NCBI GenBank assembly: GCA_963669155.1
Contig: OZ022581.1
Location: 16,765,527 to 16,829,526 of the forward strand
DNA from: Arbacia lixula
Taxonomy: Eukaryota; Echinodermata; Echinoidea; Arbacioida; Arbaciidae
Length of the DNA stretch: 64,000 nucleotides
Direction: 5' to 3'
Of the stretch, positions 48,385 to 59,129 are shown piece by piece (position 1 is the first letter of the stretch; each line of letters begins with the position of its first letter). A program made the translations under genes and the position numbers. Below the pieces are notes generated by a model, which saw only the letters and a list, made by a program, of their open reading frames with translations, was not told the DNA's origin and did not search any database.

Positions 48385-48616
48385 GTGTGTCTGTGTCTGT
48401 CTTTCTGTGTGTGTGTGTGTGTATGTGTGTGCGTCTGTGTGTCTGGGCGTGTGTTTGCTTGTACATGAACCCACAAATACATACATTTATCATCTTCACC
48501 ATGTACAATTTATCAAAAAATGATATTTTGCTTCCCTTAGATTACATCATACACTGTAGCTAGTAACTAACTGGCATGCACCCAGTACTGTTTTGGTCCT
48601 TACACATGATATGAAT

Positions 48617-48680
<64 letters not shown>
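48385..48680. repeat. (GT)n and (CA)n microsatellites
   Basis: An imperfect GT-rich run at about 48382-48455 and a perfect CA run at 48617-48679. Open frames across them are artefacts. Confidence 0.95.
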
Positions 48681-48962
48681 GTAAAGCATACCGGTATGTA
48701 CATTCACCTACTTGTACACATCACATGTGCCAAAATGATGTGTAAAATGTTTGTATATACATTAGCAGAGAAAAAGAGGGAATACTATACACTGTAAAAA
48801 TATTTTATGATCATGAGGGATCTTGTGGGATCTATTTGCACCAGAGGTAAAGTGCGGCCTAGGTGGAAAATGGTATCGCATGTCCTCCACTTCACCGAGG
48901 GGACCAATTAATAGATTCCACAAAGATCCCAAATAAAGATGATGAAATATTCTTTTTATAAA

Positions 48963-49310
48963 TTCTTTGTTCACTAATTTAATCCTTGCCATGGACCTTG
49001 TGATAGTGTCCATGCTCTAAGCTCCGAATGTTAAGAGCCCGATTCATTTGTTTTTTATTTTCTGCGGCTTGAGCAACCCAACAGAAATTCAAGTTGCGCC
49101 TCGCTCGCAACACCGCAGCAGTTCCCCTAATACGCCCAAAACTTTTTTTATAATGATGTCATGAAAGAGTACCTTTTTTCCCTCTGACGTCACGAAATGT
49201 CTTCTTCCCTGTGAGCTTCTTTTGCTCTACGTAGTTGAACTTTTTGTGTTTATGTGACACACTTTTAACCAATCAACGAAGTGGAATATATTAATGCGGG
49301 ATATAATATT
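48963..49310 (+). repeat. dispersed repeat C, copy 2
   Basis: Same orientation as 7369-7865. It keeps one TGACGTCA site (about 49186), the degenerate TGATGTCATG where copy 1 has another CRE, the ACCAATCAACGAA box and the GGAATATATTAATGCGGGAT stretch. It is shorter than copy 1 by internal deletions. Confidence 0.75.
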
Positions 49311-49659
49311 ACATATTGCATGAATACACGACTACCGGTAACACTAATGAATCAACATCACAAAAACAATAGTTCTTTGCAAATAATGCTTTTTAATCAT
49401 GATTTAAATACACATGTATCAAAATATAAAAGAATCTATACCTTGGGTGAAATAGAAGTGAGAACCATGTACACTTGCAGCAAAATAAACATGATTTTCC
49501 TAATATCGCTGGCTAAAAGTGAACATTTGCAGGCCACTACCCTCACACACACATCCCCAAAGATTTTCCTCCAGAAGAATATGTGATGTGGGACAAAAAA
49601 CATGACTTTTCAAGAGTGAAGATATCAACTAAACTTGAACCCCCAAGTGGATCACATAA

Positions 49660-50440
49660 TTATTCTCGTCTTCTTCCATCAAGCAGTATAGAAATCTGAC
49701 CTCTTGGACCTAGAATTGACCCCTCTTTCATCATCTTTCCTGTCAAGTAACTGAGCTTTTGACCCCTACGTCATCTACTTTCCTGTTTGGCAGCTACCTA
49801 TTGACCGTTATACTGACCCTTTGTCATCTTTCATGTCAAGCAGACCCTAGGATTAACCCCTGTCCTTTTTTTTCTTTCCTGTCAAGCAACTTCTTACTTT
49901 GACCTCTTGACCCGAGCATCAACCCCTATTTAATTAATTTTTTGGCACCCATGAACTTGAACCTCTTGACCATGAAGTTGACCCTCAGTAATATCGTTCC
50001 TGTCAAACAACTGTTAATTTTGACACCTTGACTCTAGGACTAATCCTTTAATCATCTTCTTCCATATCTAGCAGACTCTGGGATTAACCCATTTGTATTT
50101 TTCTTTTCTCTCCTGTCAAGCAGCATTGAACTTTGACCTCTTGACCCTAGGATCAACACCTATGTCATCTTCTTCGCCTTCTAGCAGACTTTACCTTTGT
50201 CCTCTTGACCGTAATGTCCACTGTATCATCTTCTATCTTACAGAATGGAACATTGACCTGTATGATTGACCACTGTATCATCTTCTATCACACAGAATGG
50301 AACATTGACCTCTTGACTGTACGATTGACCACTGTATCATCTTCTATCTCACAGAATAGTACATTGACCTCTCGACCATAGAGTTACCCCCTCTGTCATC
50401 TTCTTCCCTGCCTGGCAGCCTTGAACTTTGACACTCGTTT
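49660..50440. repeat. degenerate minisatellite at the 3' end of URI1
   Basis: About a dozen imperfect units of roughly 60-70 bases. On the plus strand each contains versions of TTGACCTCTTGACCCTAGGA, ACCCCT, and GTCATCTTCTTTCCTGTCAA followed by GCAG and TTGAACTTTGACC. Three units at 50200-50370 are more alike and share CACTGTATCATCTTCTATC and CAGAATGGAACATTGACC. The right-most unit runs into the last URI1 coding exon. Confidence 0.75.
50047..50052 (-). terminator. possible poly(A) signal for URI1
   Basis: TTTAAT on the plus strand reads ATTAAA on the minus strand, about 345 bases past the URI1 stop, inside the minisatellite. A weak candidate; no AATAAA was seen nearer. Confidence 0.2.
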
Positions 50441-53400
50441 CGACCCTTGACCCTGCTCCGTTGGTGGCGGCTGTATGACCGTGGCTGGTTGGTTGTGTTC
50501 TACTATACTTCCAGTAAATGCCTGAAGAATGAAAAAAGAGAGGGAAAGACAGAGGGAGGAGGGAGAGAATGATGATGAGATATGAAGGAAGGAGAAGAGG
50601 GAGAAATATAAGACAGGAATGGAGAGAAGGAGAATGATAGAAATAGATTAGACAAATGAGAGAGGGGAGATTGAGAAGGGATTGAGAATCTGAATTAAAG
50701 ACAGCCCGTCCCTTTTTCAGATCACCACAAAACTATCGAAACATTGGCAAAACATATAGAGAAGTGTTAGCAAGCTGTATATTCTTAATTTGAAACTGAT
50801 ACGTCGTGTAAAATTCAAATAATGCACGTAAACATCGTCTGATTAATAGTCTTTACCTCAGGCTCTTAGCAGTTTGTGTTGAAATATCTGCTTTATTGAT
50901 TAATCTGTTTATTAAATTATAAAACGCATTATGAAAAAAAAAATGTTCTATAGAAGGAATCATCTCCAAAGTTTGGTAATTTCTCATAAAATAAGGATTT
51001 CACACACGCATAATAATCACATAGATACTGTAACAAAGACTAATACTTTTTTCGTAGTACGAAAAAAGTCGGTTTGAAATTTAACGGCTGAAATTTTGTA
51101 CATATACAGAAAGCTTCAACATGCTATATTCTAAGAAATGATCTTGAATCACACTTTCTTTAATTTACGATCGTGATAGACGATTTCAAATTTTAAGCTT
51201 GCAAAAGGGACGGACAATCTTTAAGAACAAGAAGAACTCATTGAGAAGTCATAATGACCTTCATAGTGTCATTTATACTGTTAAACATCAAAAGAATTAA
51301 TACTAAAGTGTACAACAAATAGAGAATTGATTCCTTGATTTTCTGATAATTGATAAAAATCTTCAATGGCTATATAATCTGAATAAATTAGAAATGAAAA
51401 TTTATGCTGATCAACAAACAAAGCATGGCCAATGGATGTGCCACTTGATTGATAAACCACATAGAGGGTTAATATGCTGATAATGATGCAACAAATAGAT
51501 CAAACTTACAGAAACCGGTGCTGGCTGAGGCCGATTCTTGCCCCCCTGGCCTTGGGATGCAGGAGGAATCTCTGACAGCATACTGCTAGAGTGTTTCAGT
51601 ATAGACTTGGGCTGTCCCTCCGCTGCTGGATGACCACTCTCACCCCTATTTCTGGATTGGTACAGCTCATAGATATCAGCCGGTGATCTTGGGGAGAGAT
51701 CTTCCACTGTTGTATCACAGGGGGGGTTCTGAGAATCAGAGAATTCACAAAGAATTCATAAAGTTATGAAGTACAAACAGTTATACAAAATAATTCAGAA
51801 TAATGCAACTTCGTACTTGAGCACTGAAATTTTTCCATTTCAAACCAGTAAATATTGAATATCAAGCATTTGCTTTTAGATATTGTCTTTTGTATATTTG
51901 AATATCCAATAATAGATTGTTATCATATAATATGATAATGAATAATATGCAAATATTTTATGTTCAATAGAAAATTTGTAAAATTAATAACATGTAAATT
52001 CAAATAAATATTGAAATAGATATATTGAATTAAAATGCTGACATGTTTTCAAAACCATATCAAGCATTTCTCAAGCAGTAATTGATTCAGAAGCTGGGTG
52101 AGTGCAACTGAAATCTTCTCCGCATCTTGTTGCGAAACAGGTGACTATCAGTTATTTGATGAGGTATATCAACATCCTAATTTAGGTGAAATAAATAAAA
52201 GCATCTTGCTCAAACTCCTAGCAGTAAGAGTTCTTACCTCACTGGAGACATCCGAGTGTGAAAACTTAATAGTGGTTGTAGAGGACGTATCCTCCCCATC
52301 TTCCTCCTCCTCCTCCTCCTCCTCAGTGTCATCCTCATTGTCATGGTTGCCTACATGCACAGCAAGATTTGATGAGGTTGGTCGGCTCTCCTCCTTCCAG
52401 TGCACATGTTTTTCCCTGGGCTCAGACTCAGGTTTTGTCGCTTTGTTCAAACCCAGCTTGGTCTGTAGGGCAGCCCCTTGGTCTTCCTCCTCCTCCTCCT
52501 CTTCCTCCTCCTCCTCCTCTTCTGACATCCTGACAACCAGATTAGCAAGAAATGATAACGCATTTGACTTGTGACTGTTGTAACGTCGTAACAAGACACA
52601 TAACAACTAGAAATAGATGCCATCATTGTTGTTGTTCTGGCTGTTTGTTGGCATGTTTTATTTACCTGTTTAGGGAGAGCCAGTTACGCGATACTACAAC
52701 TGTCACATTAATTGCTTTTAGCAATGATTTCCTGCCTCCTCCTCCCCTCCTTCTTCTTCTTGTAAGATACTAAAATCAGCAAGAAATGACATTGAAAATT
52801 CACAGAATCTGATACATGCTACCAGCTGAATGACAGAAGGGAGAAAGAGACAAAGTCATAGCTGCTGGATTTGTATTAAAGGGAATATACTTTACTGGGA
52901 AGACAAAAAGCCTTCAAAAGAGTGATCTTGAGCAATCTTCTTACCAATGGTCTTAAATTCATGTATTGTCCATTTTAGAAACTTGCTGAAAGTTATTTGC
53001 CCTCAAATGGTCCACATTTGGAGTAATTAGTGATTAAATCACTAATCCTTAATGTTTGGGTAGAACTCTGACTTACTCCAGTTCGTCCAGCTCCTCCTCT
53101 TGTCTCTCCAGCTCATCCAGCCTGGCCCACATGAGCTCCTCCGCCGTGGGCTCCTTCGTCTTGTTGGTGCTATGACTACTGGTGGCATCCTCCTCTTGTG
53201 TTGATGGTTTAGATGATTTTGTCTTGGAAGCGGCCGTCTCTCTCATCATAGCTCTCCTTTCCTCTACAGAAAATTAGAAGGAAATAAAACAACATAAACT
53301 TAATCAGCCTCCAAGACCTTTCACTGTGTTTTCTTGTCCTTTGTTGTTACTGAGGAAGAGAACAAGAAAAGAACATACATCCCATAAAACAATGTATATT

Positions 53401-56279
53401 GTAGACACTTGGTGCACACACATTTTTTAGACCAATTTGTGTAATATAAAAAGCGTTGCAGTAACGTTAATAACTCTCACCAAAAAAATGTTTACATCAT
53501 AACATTACTCTGCAAACTTGAAAATGCCCTGCAGAGCTGGACAAGCAAAATATATACGTTGTTCTTGTGCCATTTCTGCAAAGTAATATAGACAAATCCT
53601 ATAGAGCGCCAGTGAGCTTGGCACAGAAAGAGTTTGTTACCTCTCCATTTGGCCTCCCTGTCTTGGTCGTATTCCTCCCGGATCTCCACCACATCGCCCT
53701 TGCCTTCCACGGTCTGCTTCATGTCAGACACAAAGCCCAGCCTGGACTCCAGCAGGTACTGCTGCTGCTTCAGCTCACCAACCATCCGCTTCACATCTGG
53801 GAGATCATAGACTCTATTCTTACTCACAGATTCATCTCATCTTGAATGTACTTCCACACCACGTGGTTTGTTGACAGACTTACTGGCACGTACTCAGAAC
53901 AGTGGTTTAATTTAGACTGCATACTAAACGTAGACTGCCTTTGTATTAAGTAAAATAAATCATCTGATGCTGTCACAAAATCAGTGGATTCATCACAGCA
54001 TCACAACAGTGGGTGATTTTGATTATTCACAGTAATTATAAAGTGGACAAATTCAATACACTGCATTGATTCCAAGGGCAAACTCAATGATATTGAATGA
54101 ATAATAATGTTAAATTTTGTTTAATTTGGCATTCCATAGATAAGTCCAGGTTTAGGACATGTATTAAGTCAAACCATCATTGTGAAAGCGGGACATTAGG
54201 CTTTTCAGAAGGTAGCCCCATTTTGGAGGTGCAGCTTATTACTTTGATACTTGACCATTATTTACTGAGCTCACATATATTTTTTCACTCAGCAGCACGA
54301 CTCCCACACATTCTGTTGTTCTGACAACGAACAACAGACTAAGAATAAACTTCAAATTCCTTAGTATAGAGTGCTATTATAAAGCCACACTCTCCTTTGG
54401 TTACTGCAGTTCCATGACCAATTTTGATATCCTTACTAGACCAGGGTTCACAAAGCCAGAAAAATCTACCCATGAGGAATGACATTGCTCTCTTCCAAAG
54501 GTTGTGTAACCTCTATGGAGGATTGACATGTTTGTCAACAACCGATTTCAATGACAGCCTGTAATTACTAATGGTGTAAATAACCTACAATACAATAAAA
54601 AGATATTAATCAAACAGTATCAAAATCAAGTAGTGCAATGTTGATATTTTTTCTAACAACAGATCTTTTTCTCTATGACTGCATATTTCACCTATTACCT
54701 CAATTTCTGGCAGATAAAATTTCAATTGGAAATTTTCACATGAGGATCACTACCATTGTTGATTTAGAATCTTAAATCTGGTAAAGAATACCTGCATGGT
54801 TACAATATATTGCACTTACATGCTTTCCGTCTGTCAATCATGTTGCAGGCTTGCTTGGCGGACTGCTCTGCAAACCAGTTGTCACCTAGCAACACCATAA
54901 TCTCGTTGGTGTGCACCAGCTTGCCTGGCATGAAGGCTAGCTTCCCAAATGGCACCTAGGGTACACACACACACACAAAAAGGACTGTAACATTTAAAAA
55001 TTTTAATGGAAGATGTGACTTTGAAAAGCATAATATATTTTACAAAATGAAGTAAACATTATGACTGCATATGACATAGAAATAGTCATATTTAATGTTT
55101 GCATGAAGGTTTTACAGACAAACATGAATTAATGCACTCAATTCAAATAGAAGATGCAAAATTTAAGGATACTAATAACATGTAAAATTTTAGCTTAATA
55201 ATGGTATGACACATGTTTTGACTTATGACTGAGTGAGCTTACTCATGAATGGGTGTTGGTTTAATGATATCTTCCATATGGCCCAATGATAATTTCAGTC
55301 TGGTTTTGAGGTTGATTCTGTTCTCTTAGTGTTACTTGTCTTAAATCAAATCATCTTACTTCAGTTATATTGAGAAAGGTTGACAAACAGTAGAACTTAA
55401 CACATGGACTTTAAATCTCTACCAAAAACAATTCAACATGTCTAAATGGTTCAAACTTATTAATTTCCTTTTATAACACATTTCTTATTTAGCTATTGGA
55501 GATGATTTTAAAGCACCAGTGTATTTTTCTTCTGGCAAAATATTTCAGTAATTGTTACAAGAATTGGAAATATAAACAACTATGTTAAATATTTTCTGCT
55601 CATTTGCATCTAAAAGGAGATGGATAATAAACTAAGCATGAAAGCAATTGAAGCAAACCATCCATTTTGATAATTGAGAAGAAAGATACAGAAAAAGAAC
55701 AAAAAAGCAAGAAACATACATTCAAAGATATTGTTCATGGAAATAAAGAGAGTCTTGAAAATTTTGTGAGAAAGAACGAAAGAAAGAAAAGGGAAAACAG
55801 GTAAAAATAAGACTAAACCAATTTAAGTCAAAGGGCTTTCTGGATCAATTTCAATTTTGAAAAGAAATTTCACGCATAAACCTTGTAAGCATAAGACTGC
55901 AAGTTTAAATCTTCCTGGTCCAAAGACTTTTGTCTGACTTGTGTTTCATGCATTTAGCACAGGATGGAGCATGCTAATCCTAAGTTCATGCCTAAAATTT
56001 CTTTTCCAAAGATTTAAACAATATTTTGTAAATCTGATTAAATGTAATAGAGCAAGCTGAAAATAAAATCTACCAGTAGTTAATGGACTGAAGGAAATAA
56101 AAACTTGCCATGATTTCATGTGACACTTTATCAGGAAGAGTTGACAATCTAGACTGCAGGGAATTGTAATCCTCATCAAATTTGTGCCACTGCTCAATTT
56201 TTCTCTTTGTCTCAAGGAGCGCATTCTCCTCTTCCTCCTTCAGTCTGCCAAGATGAGCCAGATCACTCTGTCCTGCCAT
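50396..56279 (-). CDS. URI1: URI1 homologue, unconventional prefoldin RPB5 interactor
   Basis: Seven coding exons on the minus strand: 56279-56109, 54955-54820, 53796-53641, 53263-53077, 52529-52238, 51728-51510, 50521-50396. They total 1287 nt, 428 residues, and all phases agree; human URI1 has 535. The prefoldin-like N-terminal coiled coil contains RLSTLPDKVSHEIM, then VPFGKLAFMPGKLVHTNEIM and LLGDNWFAEQSAKQA, nearly as in human. A second helix (DVKRMVGELKQQQYLLESRL) and the RPB5-binding type block MWARLDELERQEEELDELE follow, then two polyglutamate tracts, the PKSILK motif, AFTGSIVEH and a C-terminal KRVSKFKA that matches the human end. URI binds the RPB5 subunit and R2TP/prefoldin-like complex in the cytoplasm to aid RNA polymerase assembly; here by homology. 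Intron 1 has a GC donor. Confidence 0.95.
52300..52525 (-). repeat. two GAG-repeat tracts coding polyglutamate in URI1
   Basis: CTCCTC runs at about 52302-52323 and 52485-52519 encode glutamate tracts of roughly 8 and 13 residues in the acidic region of URI1. Codons are mostly GAG, so tract length may vary by slippage. Confidence 0.9.
52875..53055 (+). repeat. repeat B single arm in URI1 intron
   Basis: Matches the left arm of the palindrome at 2342-2705: ATTAAAGGGAATATACTTTA, then GGGAAGACAAAAAGCCTTCA, TTAAATTCATGTATTG and GCCCTCAAATGGTCCACATT. The opposite arm is absent. Confidence 0.85.
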
Positions 56280-56545
56280 TTGTGATTTTTATCCCTGTAA
56301 CAGACATCAATTGAAAAATGTTATTGATGAAAATTTACCTTTATATCTTGCATGAAATCAATGAATTGCCCTGTTTAACTTGACTGTATTAACCATTGAG
56401 TTATATGAAGTTCTTCTAGACATAAGGCTGGAGTATGCCCTTAACCTTTCACCAATCTGACTCAAACTGCACTTGATTGCCCTGTCCTGTTTCTTCAGTA
56501 AGAGTCATAGAATTCCTTGAGCCTTACCAAGGGACCATAGTGTTT

Positions 56546-56764
56546 ATACACTCCAGCTCAAAGGCATTGGCATAGGGGAGGGGAAAAGGAAGGAGCCGCA
56601 GTTTTAAACCGCGATATATTTTGTCCAGTTCAGCATGAAACATGATGCTTTTTAGGCTAAAGCATCATGTTTCATGCTGAACTGGACAAAATACACCGCG
56701 GTTTAAAACTGCAGCTCCTTCCCTTTCTCTTTCCCCATGCCAATTCCTTTGAGCTGTAGTGTAT
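56546..56764. repeat. hairpin MITE-like repeat upstream of the URI1 start codon
   Basis: Terminal arms ATACACTCCAGCTCAAAGGC and CTTTGAGCTGTAGTGTAT; inner arms AGCATCATGTTTCATGCTGA against its inverted partner and GGTTTAAAACTGC against GCAGTTTTAAACC. Total arm length is about 100 bases with a short loop at about 56655. Lies in the presumed 5' UTR intron of URI1. Confidence 0.85.
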
Positions 56765-57639
56765 GGGTGTGAAAGAGACCCATCATCAAGCAACAATAAC
56801 AACAACTATCATTGTACAAAGTTTCATAAAATACCATCAAATACTTCTTGAAATGTAACATGCTCTATCAAATTTCTGGATTCGACCTTCACTTTTGAGC
56901 TTTGAGCTGACCAAAATTTAATAAAGGAACAGTCCTGTGGTGTTAGGCCAATCATATTTTATGATATTTCTTGAAAAAAAAAATCCTTTAAACAATGAAC
57001 ATTAAGAATCTGACCTTGGCCTTTTCATCCTTTTTACCCAGAACATGTAGTGATCAGTTTATGGTCTTTTCAAAGTGTTATCTTCGACTAAGTTTGCTGT
57101 CAAGAATGTATGGAGTTATCTCGCAAACAGTGAAATTTCTGGAATTACCCTTTGATCTATACGTAGCGAAATAAGTACTAATACCAATTTCATCTATTTC
57201 GCTAAAATGTGTGAAAGTTATTGCATATATAAAACAAGATAATGTTGACACTTGACAGCTGAACAGATGGACAAGCCAAACATAATGCCACTGACCAATT
57301 TTTGCTGAAGAAAATGTCCACACTCCCTACTTAACAGCATTTACCCCCTCTTATGTGACATTTTTTGACATTTTATTGTTTGTGGTACATGCCCCATATA
57401 GAGAGTACACAGAGAAGCTTTAAAGCTGAACACTAACCAGTAACCACACATGGCAACTTATTATGATTTAAATACACCAGGTACCAGTTCATGCCACAGA
57501 CAGTTATAAAAATACGTATACACTGTAGTACAACGTGATCGACCCAGGCATGTACAGCTTAGACAGGTGTAACTGTCTCAATTGGGGCATTCTTTAATCA
57601 AAATTACATTGTTTGACATACCCCAAATAGGGAAGAAAT

Positions 57640-58185
57640 CCATATGCACCCCCGACTATTTATCTTTTTTTTTTTAATAGCCTACTGTCTAAAAGAGGGC
57701 GATTCTTTTGATTGGGGGGTTGAGTAAAAAATGTGGCAATGTATTTTGGGGGGTTTAAAAGTGTAAAAGAAATGTTAAAATAAGGCATATTGTAAGGCAT
57801 GTATTGAATGTGTTGATTCTTTAATGTCGTAGATGGCATTATCATGATTACTCACATGGCCGGTAAGTGTAAGTTTAACCCTAACCGTAATTTTTATCAC
57901 TTCCCCCACCTAATTATGCTATCTCTATCTCTAGCTTATTTCTCTCCACTGCTGAAGGAAGGCCCCCTCATCATTTTTCCATTTTGATCCATCTTGTGCC
58001 ATTCATTTCCATGTCATACTACCATATTCTCTAATATCGTCAATCCACCTCCTTCTTTTGCCTGCCTCTTCTTCTGGTGTTAGCCATTGGATGGCTCACA
58101 ATAAATGTCTAAATTATGCTATATGATCATATATATATATATAATTATATATATATTTTTAATTTTTAGTGGGGGGTGCACATGG
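57640..58185. mobile_element. insertion with short inverted termini inside repeat A
   Basis: Starts CCATATGCACCCCCGACT and ends AGTGGGGGGTGCACATGG, giving imperfect inverted termini of about 18 bases around 546 bases. The interior holds a (TA)n tract at about 58130-58155 and a LINE tail fragment. No transposase frame, so it looks like a non-autonomous DNA element. Confidence 0.6.
57935..58090 (-). mobile_element. non-LTR retrotransposon 3' end remnant, copy 2
   Basis: Minus-strand reading gives RRRWIDDIREYGSMTWK, one stop, then MAQDGSKWKNDEGAFLQQWR. This is the RW.DD...W...A.D...W pattern at the end of LINE reverse transcriptase polyproteins. It matches the shorter copy at 21468-21566 and is decayed. 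Confidence 0.7.
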
Positions 58186-58455
58186 AACTCTTACCAATAG
58201 GTAGAGAGTTTCAAGGAGCCAGATGCATGATGCAATCTCAGCAGATCCAACAACCTACACTACTACAGTCTTACACTGTTGTGTTACATAGACTGATTTT
58301 TTTTTTGTCGGGACTATATAGTTGATTGGACTTTTACTTGCAAATCAATTTAAATGTTTAAAATAACTGCAAGATTTCTGATCTCATTCATCATTCACAG
58401 TCACAAGGCACAAGCATACAGCCATCACTCCTCATGCACCTTTTAACCTCCTTAC

Positions 58456-58600
58456 CGACCTCAGCCACAGGGCAGGCTGGCGCTTCTGTGCGGCTCTGTG
58501 TCCCTGATACGATTTGTGTTATACTACAGTACAGAGACCCACAATACTAACGTGAAAATATATACACCGGACTGGTCTTGACCCTGGATGGTTGCGACAC
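58456..58600 (-). other. candidate 5' UTR exon of URI1
   Basis: On the minus strand a donor follows base 58456 (GAGGTCG then GTAAGG) after GC-richer sequence. The URI1 start codon exon has an acceptor just before its ATG (CTGTTACAG at about 56299-56307), so an upstream exon is expected. Right limit unknown. Confidence 0.35.
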
Positions 58601-59129
58601 TGTTTAAATCTAGTTTTGCTTTGCAAGTAGAGTTAAATTAAACCACTCACCTGGACTGTTACATAAATGCACACTGAAGTACTGGCATTAGCATGTGGAT
58701 ATGTAATAAACGTACATATTCATGAAATAAAAGGCGGTAGAAGGTCCAGTGCCTTGTCATGAATTCGACTGTGCAAAGCTGCTAATTTAGTCTTGCTACA
58801 AGCCTTTTTAGGCTCTTTATCGTTCAAATTCAAGCTTGTGTCTATACATAGGAGCGGGGAATACCATCTTCCGCAGGACTGTATGCTGTACCTAGCATGT
58901 GACATTATACTTCCTGCAAAATGGTGTTTGCATAGTTTAACATTGTTAGAGCTACACTTTTCACCATATTACAGGCATGATAGGTGAGTCTTTTCGTCTT
59001 CGAAAGGGTTCAACGGCTATACTAGTAGTTGTTCCAAATCAAAGGTATAACTAGGCTATAAGGAAGTGATTGCTTCAAGTTCATGATCACTACCTACGTA
59101 CGGCCCCTGCCGATAAATCATAAAGTAGC

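Larger units (their letters stand above)
57548..58310 (+). repeat. dispersed repeat A, copy 3, split by an insertion
   Basis: 57548-57635 and 58207-58310 together match repeat A at 880-1015. The sequence between them is foreign to the repeat (see 57640-58185). Confidence 0.7.
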
